Source: Paeniroseomonas aquatica (GTDB lineage: Bacteria; Pseudomonadota; Alphaproteobacteria; Acetobacterales; Acetobacteraceae). From it: a stretch of DNA of 64,000 nucleotides. Position 1 is the stretch's first letter. The number at the start of each line of letters is the position of its first letter. The notes under the pieces were generated by a model that saw only the letters and a list, made by a program, of their open reading frames with translations, did no database searches and was not told where the DNA came from. Positions 55,547 to 63,279 of the stretch are shown here, one piece after another. A program made the translations under genes and the position numbers. Where the stretch lies: NCBI RefSeq assembly GCF_030409335.1, contig NZ_JAUFPN010000153.1:62001-126000 (forward strand), given 5' to 3'.

Positions 55547-56572
55547 TCAGTTCGGCGTGGCTTCGAATCCTGCAAGCACGATCTTGCCGACGACGCGGCC
55601 CGCCTCGACCGCGGCATGGGCCCGCCGCAGGTTCGCCGCGGTGATGCTGCCGTACTGCGTGGCCGGGCCGGGCCGGATGGTGCCCTGGTCGAGCAGGGTG
55701 GCCATCTCGGTCAGGATCTCGTGCTGGCGCTGCATATCCGCGGTGCGGAACATCGGCCGGGTGAACATCGCCTCCCAATGGATGGAGACGCTCTTGAACT
55801 TCACCAGCCGGAGGTCGAGCGGCTCCGGGTCGTCGATCAGGCCGAAGCGGCCCTGCGGCGCGATTAGCCTGGCGATCTCGGCCCAGGCGGCGGCATCGGT
55901 ATGGGTGGAGAAGACGTAGCGGATCGGGCCGAGCGCCTTGGCCTGGGCAGCCAGCGGCCTGGTGTGGTCCAGCACGTGATGGGCGCCGCGGGCCCGCACC
56001 CATTCCGCGCTTTCCGGCCTTGAGGCGGTGGCAATGACCGTCAGCCCGGTGAGGACCCGGGCCAGTTGGATGGCGATCGAAGGCACGCCGCCGGCGCCGC
56101 CGAGGATCAGCACCGATTCGCCGGCCGTCCGGTCGCGCGGGATCGCCAGCCGGTCGAACAGCATTTCCCAGGCGGTGAGGGTGGTCAGCGGCAAGGCTGC
56201 CGCCTCCGCATGGCTGAGCGAGGCCGGCTTGTGGCCGACGATCCGCTCATCGACCAGCTGCAGCTCGGCGTTGGAGCCCGGCCGGTCCAGCACCCCGGCA
56301 TAGAAGACGGCATCGCCGGGACGGAACAGGGCGCAATCGGGACCGACCGCCTCGACCACGCCGCTGGCATCGTAGCCCAGCACCATCGGCTTGTCGGGCG
56401 AGGCGTCGAAGACCGCGCGGCTCTTGGCGTCGCGCGGATTGACCGAGACGGCCTGCACCCGCACCAGGAGGTCCCGGCCGAGCGGCGGGCCGGGGTCCGG
56501 CAGGACCAGATCCTGCAGCGCGGCCGGATCGGCGATCGGCAGGCCTTTCGTCGTATAGCCGACGGCCTTCAT
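55547..56572 (-). CDS. Zinc-free quinone-oxidoreductase-like alcohol dehydrogenase (MDR superfamily)
   Basis: The 341-residue protein has the MDR N-terminal GroES-like domain (LVRVQAVSVNPRDAKSR), ENDQ-type VLGYDASGVVEAVG and the NADPH loop ILGGAGGVPSIAIQLA. It lacks the structural-zinc cysteine cluster. This matches the ZADH/QOR2 group that reduces quinones, enones or acryloyl compounds. Its ATG overlaps the stop of the epoxide hydrolase gene by four bases, so the two are co-translated. Confidence 0.92.
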   Translation of the reverse strand: MKAVGYTTKGLPIADPAALQDLVLPDPGPPLGRDLLVRVQAVSVNPRDAKSRAVFDASPDKPMVLGYDASGVVEAVGPDCALFRPGDAVFYAGVLDRPGSNAELQLVDERIVGHKPASLSHAEAAALPLTTLTAWEMLFDRLAIPRDRTAGESVLILGGAGGVPSIAIQLARVLTGLTVIATASRPESAEWVRARGAHHVLDHTRPLAAQAKALGPIRYVFSTHTDAAAWAEIARLIAPQGRFGLIDDPEPLDLRLVKFKSVSIHWEAMFTRPMFRTADMQRQHEILTEMATLLDQGTIRPGPATQYGSITAANLRRAHAAVEAGRVVGKIVLAGFEATPN

Positions 56573-57735
56573 GGCGTGGCCTCCCGCAGGCTGCGGAAGA
56601 AGGCGGCGATCTCGCCGGCGAGGGCTTCGGGCTGTTCCATGGCGGCGAAGTGGCCACCCTTGGCCATCGGCGTCCAGCGGCGGATATCGGTATAGGTCTG
56701 CTCCGCGATGCTGCGCGGCGGCCGCCGGATCTCCTTCGGGAAGGCGGCATAGCCCATGGGGACATCGACGGTGCGTCCCTCCGGGATGGGCCAGGAGCCA
56801 TGCGCCCGGGCGTAGTAGGGCCAGAAGGATGCGCCGATGCAGCCGGTGAACCAGTAGAGCGCGATGTTGGCGAGCAGCCGGTCGCGGGGATGGGCGGCTT
56901 CGACATCGCCGTCGCAATCCGACCAGGCCCGGAACTTCTCCACGATCCAGGCGGCGAGACCGGCCGGGCTGTCGCTGAGGCCGAAGGCGAGGGTCTGCGG
57001 GCGGGTGCCCTGGATCCACTGGTAGCCGGTCTCCTCCTTCAGCCAGATGGCGACGTCTTCCGCGTAGCGGGCCTCCTCCGGCGTCGGGTTGGCGGGCGGC
57101 GGCTGGTCCGGCTTCAGCGACAGCAGGTTGAGATGGATGCCGAGCAGCTTCTCCGGATGCGCCACGCCCAGTCGGGAGGCGGTGAAGCCGCCCCAGTCGC
57201 CGCCCTGGGCGCCGAAGCGGGGATAGCCGAGCACGCCGGTCATCAGATGGGCGAGGCAATCCGCCACGGCCTCGATCGAGAAGCGCGGCTGTCCCGGACG
57301 GAAGGAAAGACCGTAGCCGGGCAGCGAGGGGGCGACGACGGTGAAGGCATCCGCCGGGTCGCCGCCGAAGCGGGCTGGGTCCGTCAGGCGCGGGATGATG
57401 TCGAGGAATTCGAAGACCGAGCCGGGCCAGCCATGCATCAGCAGCAGCGGCGTCGGATCGGGGCCGACCCCGGGGACATGCAGGTAGTGCAGGTCGATCC
57501 CGTGCAGCGGCACGGTGAATTGCGGGAAGGCATTGAGCCGGGCCTCCTCGGCGCGCCAGTCGAAGCCGTGCTGCCAGTGGTGGAGCAGGCCCTGGAGGTA
57601 GCCGACATCGGTGCCGAAGGCCCAGGCCTCGCCCGGGGCCTGATCGGGCAGGCGGGTGAGGGCGAGACGAGCCTTGAGATCGGCGATCGCTGCATCGGGG
57701 ACGGCCAGGCGGAAAGGCTGCGGCTGCGGCGTCAT
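56569..57735 (-). CDS. Epoxide hydrolase (microsomal type, EHN plus alpha/beta hydrolase)
   Basis: The 388-residue enzyme has the EHN N-terminal lid (FRLAVPDAAIADLKARLALTR) and the oxyanion motif LLMHGWPGSVFEF. The nucleophile aspartate is in GAQGGDWGGF, and a C-terminal histidine is in KGGHFAAMEQPE. It would open an epoxide to a diol through an ester intermediate. The ATG at 57735 follows GGAGGATT. It leads the leftward run epoxide hydrolase, MDR reductase, hydratase, GMC oxidoreductase. A TctC receptor gene diverges from it. Confidence 0.94.
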   Translation of the reverse strand: MTPQPQPFRLAVPDAAIADLKARLALTRLPDQAPGEAWAFGTDVGYLQGLLHHWQHGFDWRAEEARLNAFPQFTVPLHGIDLHYLHVPGVGPDPTPLLLMHGWPGSVFEFLDIIPRLTDPARFGGDPADAFTVVAPSLPGYGLSFRPGQPRFSIEAVADCLAHLMTGVLGYPRFGAQGGDWGGFTASRLGVAHPEKLLGIHLNLLSLKPDQPPPANPTPEEARYAEDVAIWLKEETGYQWIQGTRPQTLAFGLSDSPAGLAAWIVEKFRAWSDCDGDVEAAHPRDRLLANIALYWFTGCIGASFWPYYARAHGSWPIPEGRTVDVPMGYAAFPKEIRRPPRSIAEQTYTDIRRWTPMAKGGHFAAMEQPEALAGEIAAFFRSLREATP

Positions 57736-57862
57736 GGATTGAATCCTCCGCCGTCCAGGCGAGCGCGGCCAGCGGGGCGCGTCAAGACCGTGCCGGGCCT
57801 GCCGTATTGACGGGGCAGCGTCCGGCATCGCCAATACGCGGCCTGACGGGAAGGACAACGCC

Positions 57863-58834
57863 ATGAAACGCCGCCACATGCTGGGGGCCGCCGGCCTGCT
57901 ATTCGGCACGCGCCATGCCGTGGCGCAGGAGGAGTGGCCCAGCCGCCCCGTCACCATCCTGGTGCCCTTCGCCCCGGGCAGTTCCTCGGACATCATCGGC
58001 CGCGCGGTGGCCCAGGGCATGCAGCAATCCCTGGGCAAGCCCGTGGTCGCGGAGAACCGGCCGGGTGCGACCGGGGAAGTCGGGGCGCGGGCGGTGATCC
58101 GCAGCGCCCCGGATGGCCACATGCTGATGCATGCGCCGATCAGCACCTGGGCCATCAACGTCGCCCTGCGGCCGAACCTGGCCTATGACCCGGTGACGCA
58201 GCTGACCCGCATCACCCAGACGGTGCGGACCCCGAATGTGCTGGTGGTGCATCCCGGCCAGGTGCCGGCGAAATCCCTGCCAGAGCTGCTCGACTGGCTG
58301 AAGGCCAATGGCGACAAGGCGGCCTACTCGACCAGCGGCATCGGCTCCTCCGACCATCTCACCATGGAGATGTTCAAACAGGCGACCGGGACCACCGCGG
58401 CCCATGTGCCCTATGCCGGCGGGGCACCGGCGACGACCGACCTGATTGCCGGCAACGTGCAGCTGTCCTTCCAGAACCTCGGCTCGATCGCGCCGCAGAT
58501 CCGCGATGGCCGGGTGCGTCCCATCATCATCACGAGCGATGCCCGCAACCCGCTGCTGCCGGAGGTGCCGACCGCCGAGGAAAGCGGCCTCCACGACTTC
58601 GTGGTCTATTCCTGGCAGGGCTTCGGCGGGCCGGCGGGGATGCCGGCGCCGTTGGTGACCCGCATCCATGCTGCGGCGGTCGCCGCGCTGCGGGTGCCGC
58701 AGACCGAAGCGCGGCTGCGCGAGAATGGCTTCGAGGTGGTCGGCAGCAGCCCCGAGGAATTCGCCGCCTTCCAGCAGGCCGAAATCAGCCGCTGGAAGCG
58801 GGTGGTCACCCAGGGCGGGATCACCGCCGACTGA
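57863..58834 (+). CDS. Bug/TctC-family periplasmic solute-binding protein
   Basis: The 323-residue receptor has a signal peptide ending RHAVAQ, then WPSRPVTILVPFAPGSSSDIIG and GKPVVAENRPGATGEVGARAV. It differs from the two sister receptors at 29-33 kb. It diverges from the epoxide-hydrolase operon across 127 bases and likely supplies its substrate or a related acid. Its stop abuts the stop of the converging DUF393 gene with no spacer. Confidence 0.93.
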   Translation: MKRRHMLGAAGLLFGTRHAVAQEEWPSRPVTILVPFAPGSSSDIIGRAVAQGMQQSLGKPVVAENRPGATGEVGARAVIRSAPDGHMLMHAPISTWAINVALRPNLAYDPVTQLTRITQTVRTPNVLVVHPGQVPAKSLPELLDWLKANGDKAAYSTSGIGSSDHLTMEMFKQATGTTAAHVPYAGGAPATTDLIAGNVQLSFQNLGSIAPQIRDGRVRPIIITSDARNPLLPEVPTAEESGLHDFVVYSWQGFGGPAGMPAPLVTRIHAAAVAALRVPQTEARLRENGFEVVGSSPEEFAAFQQAEISRWKRVVTQGGITAD

Positions 58835-59278
58835 TCAATCGGCGATCGGCGGCCGGCCCAGGAGCTTGAGGGTCAGCCGCCGTCCGGCCACCATCGCGGG
58901 ATACAGGAATTTCCCGAGCCTCGGCCGGCTGAAGACCAGCCGGTTCAGCTTGTTGAAGGCACCATCCTCGCTGCCCAGCATGGCCAGGACATGCAGCGCA
59001 TCGGCGCCGTGGTACAGGCGCCCGTTCCACTTCACCGCCATGCCATTCTCGAGGCTGAGGCCGCGTGCCTTGACCTCGGCCACCACCGGATGGTCGGAGC
59101 GCGCATCGATCATGTGAACCTTTTCCGCCAGCTGGCGGATGCGGTAGAGCATGACGTAGCGAGTGCAGAACGGGCACAGGCCGTCATAGACCACGAAGAT
59201 TTCGCGGGCCGACGGATCCGCGGCGGACTGGCCCGTCGGGGCCGGGCGCATCGCGCCCGGCGTGGTGTCAGCGGACAT
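58835..59278 (-). CDS. DUF393 thiol-disulfide oxidoreductase
   Basis: The 147-residue thioredoxin-like protein opens its core with FVVYDGLCPFCTRYVMLY. The redox pair is CPFC (about residues 35-38), typical of the DCC/DUF393 family. FVVYDG is the strand that positions it, and DARSDHPVV follows. In many bacteria DUF393 genes sit beside HTTM membrane proteins. Here its start lies inside the last 11 bases of such a gene, so both are made together. A disulfide-handling partner of the membrane protein is inferred. Confidence 0.9.
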   Translation of the reverse strand: MSADTTPGAMRPAPTGQSAADPSAREIFVVYDGLCPFCTRYVMLYRIRQLAEKVHMIDARSDHPVVAEVKARGLSLENGMAVKWNGRLYHGADALHVLAMLGSEDGAFNKLNRLVFSRPRLGKFLYPAMVAGRRLTLKLLGRPPIAD

Positions 59279-60920
59279 CGAAGCGGTACTCGTCGCGCTT
59301 CTTCACATCCCGGACGAGCTGGCCGTCGCGGAGCGTGAGGCAGACCGACTCGACGACGTATTTATAGCCCACGATATCCTCGATGTTCAGCCGGTTGAAC
59401 TCCCGGAACATCCAGGGGTTCGGCTGCATGTGGTGAGGGTAGAAGTAGTAGAGGTTGTCGTTCTTGATATAGGGATGGCGCAGCATGAAGCTATGGGTGT
59501 CGCGTACCAGATGCTCCATGTCCTTCAGCGTCGCGCCCGTCGTCTGCACCTCGGCGGTCCTGGGGCCGCAGGAAGTGGCGTCGTGCCAGTCGTTCAGGTT
59601 CAGATTGTTGCCGCCGATGCGGAAGTTGAAGTGGCCTTCCGGCACGTAGGTGGCGGCCTGAGCGATGGTGTAGGAGTAGATCCCGTAGTAGACCTGCGGC
59701 ACCCACACGTCCCGGCCATCCCGCGTCACCGCGTAGAACTGTGGGCTGGCGAGTTTGGCGCCGTCCAGCCAACCGAGCCAGTTGGTATAGAAGATGGTGT
59801 GGCCGAACATCACGGTCAGCACGCAGACCAGCTTCATCATCGAGGTGATCTCATTCTCCTTCAGCCGCCAGGCCGAGGTGTAGATGATGAGATTGACCGC
59901 GATCCAGAAGTGGAACAATGCGCCAAGCGTCATGTAGACGCCGATGTGAAAGATATCGAACAGCAGCGTGAAGAACAGCAACCAGCGAACCCGAAGGATG
60001 GCCAGGGGGGCGAGCAGCTGCGCCGCGAGCACGAAGAAATTGAAGGCTAGGCCGAAGGTCGAAATGGTGTCCCAGCTGAACTGCAGCAGGGAGGGGAACA
60101 TGGCCAGCGGGTTGTCGCCCCGCTCCGTGCCGATGACGATGGCCGTCTGCGTTGGATTCTGCAGCAACCAGGTCCAGGGTGCAGGCCCACCCGCCATCAG
60201 CTTGGCGACGCCGGAGCAAAAGTAGTTGCCGAGATGGGCGCCGACGATGACCGCCCAGACCAGGTTGGTGGCCTTCTGCCGCAGGACATCCGGCGGCATG
60301 TCCGCCATCATGGACCTGAGGGTCGGAAACCGGTTCAGGGTCCAGTCGCTGGTGGCGACGACCGCGATGACACCCCCGAACACGGCGAAAACGCCGGCGT
60401 CGAGCATCGACAGGAAATCCGTGTCGGACACCCAGATGCCCGCGGCCGGCCCTATCAGGAGCCGAAAGGCCACATAGTAGATGAACAGCGGCATCAGGAA
60501 GATCGGCCGCCACAGCGACGCGAAGCCGGCAATGACCGCGATCAGCGCGCCCCAGCGAAAGAACAGGGTATGCTCGTTCGCTGCGCCGAAGATGATGTTG
60601 GGCGCGGGCGGTACGGGGCCAAAGGCATCGAACAGGACCTGGACCAGCACCACGACACCGATGCCGCGCAGGATGGCGCGCAGCAGGCGCGGCACGTCGG
60701 CATAGCGGACACCGACGAAAGGCAGGGCGGCGACGCAGCAGAAGACCACCAGCGCGAAGCCATGCAGCTCCGACTGGCCGGAAGCGTAGAAGGTCACCTT
60801 CTTCGCCGCACTGAAGCCGACCAGCGCCAACAACAACAGCAGGAAGGGCAAGGAGACCGCAACCGAAGGGATGCGGAGCGCCTGGGGGCGGAGCCTCGAC
60901 GAATACACCGATCTCTCCAT
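59268..60920 (-). CDS. HTTM-like polytopic membrane protein (vitamin K-dependent gamma-carboxylase related)
   Basis: The 550-residue protein has about ten to twelve membrane segments between residues 15 and 400 and a soluble C-terminal part of about 140 residues (RIGGNNLNLNDWHDATSCG, DNLYYFYPHHM, FREFNRLNIEDIV). Residues about 230-370 (AHLGNYFCSGVAKLMAGGP, FDIFHIGVYMTLGALFHFW) match the HTTM fold of gamma-carboxylase-like proteins. The catalytic carboxylase lysine and epoxidase residues cannot be confirmed. It overlaps the DUF393 gene. It is followed in the genome by glycosyltransferases, so a cell-envelope role is plausible. The ribosome site is weak. Confidence 0.82.
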   Translation of the reverse strand: MERSVYSSRLRPQALRIPSVAVSLPFLLLLLALVGFSAAKKVTFYASGQSELHGFALVVFCCVAALPFVGVRYADVPRLLRAILRGIGVVVLVQVLFDAFGPVPPAPNIIFGAANEHTLFFRWGALIAVIAGFASLWRPIFLMPLFIYYVAFRLLIGPAAGIWVSDTDFLSMLDAGVFAVFGGVIAVVATSDWTLNRFPTLRSMMADMPPDVLRQKATNLVWAVIVGAHLGNYFCSGVAKLMAGGPAPWTWLLQNPTQTAIVIGTERGDNPLAMFPSLLQFSWDTISTFGLAFNFFVLAAQLLAPLAILRVRWLLFFTLLFDIFHIGVYMTLGALFHFWIAVNLIIYTSAWRLKENEITSMMKLVCVLTVMFGHTIFYTNWLGWLDGAKLASPQFYAVTRDGRDVWVPQVYYGIYSYTIAQAATYVPEGHFNFRIGGNNLNLNDWHDATSCGPRTAEVQTTGATLKDMEHLVRDTHSFMLRHPYIKNDNLYYFYPHHMQPNPWMFREFNRLNIEDIVGYKYVVESVCLTLRDGQLVRDVKKRDEYRFDVR

Positions 60921-60955
60921 GACAAATGGCGATGGAAGTTGCTAGCCGGGGAAAT

Positions 60956-61873
60956 TCAACCCGGCCGCGATGTGTTTGGCATTAATGGACGGCCAGAGGC
61001 GACTCCGGCAAGCCAACGATCGCGATAGCGGATGCGAAGCCGCCGTGGCGAGGGCGGCAGGAATGCCAGGCCACGGGCGGCCAGGCGATAGGCAACGAGA
61101 CGGACCAACAGGCCGAGCGAAAGCGATTTGGCGTAGTTGCGGCCCTCGCCGACGCCGTACCGAAAGGCGCGATCCAAGATCCATCGCTCCTCCATCTGCT
61201 CCGGCCGGATGATGTGCCGGACCCGGGCGTCCGCCGCGAACCAGCCGCGATGGCCGGCGGTGCCGAGGCGACGCAGCAGTTCCGTCTCGCTGCCCATGGC
61301 ATACATTGGGTTTGTGCCGTCGGGGCCGACATGCTCGCCAAAGCGGGTGCCTGCCGCGAAGATGGCGCTGCGGACGGCCATGTTGGGCCCGAAGATGTCG
61401 GCATGGTCGCAGGGGCCGCTCGCCCGCCGCTGTTGCGCATAGAGCACGCTGAACTCGACGGCCTGCTCGGAGAGCCAGAGGGGAGGGGGACTCGGCCAAT
61501 CCGGCAGCACCGTGCCGCCGAAGAGATCGGCCTCCGGATGGGCATCGGCCGCTGCCCGGAGCTGCACCAGCCAGTCCGTGTCCGGCAGCACGTCGTCGTC
61601 GGTGAAGACGGCGAGGTCCCCACGAAGCTCAGGCAGTGCCAGGTTGAGGGCGCGGTTCTTGCCAGGCGTGGGACAGGACAGCAGGGTCAGCGGCAACAGG
61701 TGACTGAAGCCCGCTATTACGGCCGCGGTGCCGTCATTGCTGCCGTTGTCGACGATCACCAGCTTCCAACCGGAATGCGGGGCCGTGAGGCCCGCAAAGG
61801 CGTTCAGCACGCGCGGCAGGGCCTGTGCACGGTTGCGCGTCGAAAACACAACCGTCATCGAGGGTTCGGTCAC
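60956..61873 (-). CDS. Family-2 glycosyltransferase
   Basis: The 305-residue GT-A enzyme has TVVFSTRNRAQALPRVLNAF, IVDNGSNDGTA (nucleotide-binding Asp) and the metal-binding FTDDDVLPDTDWL. A large loop with HADIFGPNMAVRSAIF is typical of dedicated surface-glycan transferases. It starts from a GTG at 61871-61873 overlapping the stop of the upstream GT2 gene (GTGA), so the two are co-translated. No membrane segment is seen. Sugar and acceptor are unknown. Confidence 0.92.
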   Translation of the reverse strand: MTEPSMTVVFSTRNRAQALPRVLNAFAGLTAPHSGWKLVIVDNGSNDGTAAVIAGFSHLLPLTLLSCPTPGKNRALNLALPELRGDLAVFTDDDVLPDTDWLVQLRAAADAHPEADLFGGTVLPDWPSPPPLWLSEQAVEFSVLYAQQRRASGPCDHADIFGPNMAVRSAIFAAGTRFGEHVGPDGTNPMYAMGSETELLRRLGTAGHRGWFAADARVRHIIRPEQMEERWILDRAFRYGVGEGRNYAKSLSLGLLVRLVAYRLAARGLAFLPPSPRRLRIRYRDRWLAGVASGRPLMPNTSRPG

Positions 61874-62988
61874 TGCGGCGGCTCCGCGGCTTCACGGGCC
61901 CGGGCGCCGATATCGAGGGTCGGGATGACAGGCTGCCCGCCGGGTTGCAGCAGGGCCCGCCAGATCCGCTGCGGCAAGGTCCGTTTGCGTTGCTCCCCCA
62001 TCAGTGCCATGCGGGTGAAACCACGGGCATAGGCGAGACGCCAACGGAGCCCCAGAAGCACGGTGCTCTGCTTCGGCAGCAGCGAGGCTGGAAGGGTGAG
62101 GACCTCGACGATCAGGCGGCGCGGCAACTCCTTCCACACCGTCTGCGGTGCACCAAGGATGCGGCGGGTTGCAACGGCTGAGGCGCCTTGCCAATAGAGC
62201 CGGTCCAGCAGCCACTCCGGGCACATGCGGACGGCCTGGATCTGGTGGCGCACCAGGACCCGGCTGTCATACCAGGCGGAAAACCCGCGGTCCTGGAGCC
62301 GCCAACCGACCTGCACATCTTCGTCCGACAGCAACAACCTGCCGAAGCGGCCAAGCCGTTCGGCAAAGCCTCCCATCTCCAGCAACGGCTGGCGCTGGAC
62401 GACCATGTTGACGCCATAGGGCTCGAGACCGGCAGGGACCGCCGTGGTCCGGAACTCGCCGCGGCCCTCCCATTCGATGATCGAGAGAACGCCCCGGAGG
62501 TCCTGCGGCCACCAGCCCGGCAGCGGAGCCTCCCAGACCGGCAGCACCCGGCCTCCGAGCACGCCCGGCCAAGGCCGCTGTTCGGCCAGCACGCGCTGGA
62601 TCTGCTCGATCCAGTCCGGCATCGCCAGCCCGTCGTCGTCGATGTAGGCGATGAAATCCGCCGTGCTGGTTGCCGCACCGTAATTCCTGGCAGCGCTCGC
62701 GCCCGGGCGATCGATGCGCAACAGTTTTGCGTTCGGCATGGTTGCGACCAGCACGCCAAGCTCTACGTTGACATCGGCGCTGCTGCAGCTATCGACGACG
62801 ATGATATCGAAGGCGTCCAGCCCCACGGTCTGCTGCCGGAGGCTCTCCAGGCAGGAGCGGACGTAGTGGGGGCGGTTATGCGTCACGATGCAAGCGGTGA
62901 CGCTCGGTACCTGAACCAGGGTGGCCGGATCCGAGGATCGGACCGGTGCCTGGGGCATGTCGTCCTGGGTGCTCGCCGCGGTGTGCAT
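61870..62988 (-). CDS. Family-2 glycosyltransferase
   Basis: The product is about 372 residues. The GT-A core shows VTACIVTHNRPHYVRSCLESL, IVVDSCSSADVNVEL and AYIDDDGLAMPDWIEQI (metal-binding DDD). A C-terminal region (about 270-345) has helices with an RWRLAYARGFTRMALMG-type membrane-associated segment. Two ATGs, 62994 and 62988, are in frame; the second has better spacing from GGTAGG. It is co-transcribed with the following GT2 gene. A divergent HAD-UbiA gene across an AT-rich gap suggests a shared glycan pathway. Confidence 0.92.
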   Translation of the reverse strand: MHTAASTQDDMPQAPVRSSDPATLVQVPSVTACIVTHNRPHYVRSCLESLRQQTVGLDAFDIIVVDSCSSADVNVELGVLVATMPNAKLLRIDRPGASAARNYGAATSTADFIAYIDDDGLAMPDWIEQIQRVLAEQRPWPGVLGGRVLPVWEAPLPGWWPQDLRGVLSIIEWEGRGEFRTTAVPAGLEPYGVNMVVQRQPLLEMGGFAERLGRFGRLLLSDEDVQVGWRLQDRGFSAWYDSRVLVRHQIQAVRMCPEWLLDRLYWQGASAVATRRILGAPQTVWKELPRRLIVEVLTLPASLLPKQSTVLLGLRWRLAYARGFTRMALMGEQRKRTLPQRIWRALLQPGGQPVIPTLDIGARAREAAEPPQ

Positions 62989-63279
62989 TCGCATCCTACC
63001 CTGGGGGACTTGCTGTCAGAATAGTGGTCGTTGCCACAAAAACGGAAGATGTCCAGGGAACCTTGACGGGGGCGAAGCAGTCACGTTGCGTAGCGTTTTG
63101 ATATCGGACGCGCCATGACGCATAAGGTGCATCAACATAAGGTGAAAAACAACCTTTTGGTTTGCGCCCCAGCCGCCGCAATTCATTGCAAAACGCTTTC
63201 TTTCTCTCACGCCAATGGCACTATCGCAGCCCCGGACGAAATGGGATTTTGCCCTGCGGCACGAGGATCAGTTCCTGCC
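62989..63279. promoter_or_regulatory. AT-rich divergent region with direct and inverted repeats
   Basis: The stretch is markedly richer in A and T than the rest of the window. CATAAGGTG occurs at 63121-63129 and 63136-63144, 15 bases apart. AACC-TTTT-GGTT lies at about 63154-63165. They sit between the leftward GT2 gene and the rightward HAD-UbiA gene and probably include both promoters or a silencer-type binding site. No named motif is recognised. Confidence 0.45.
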
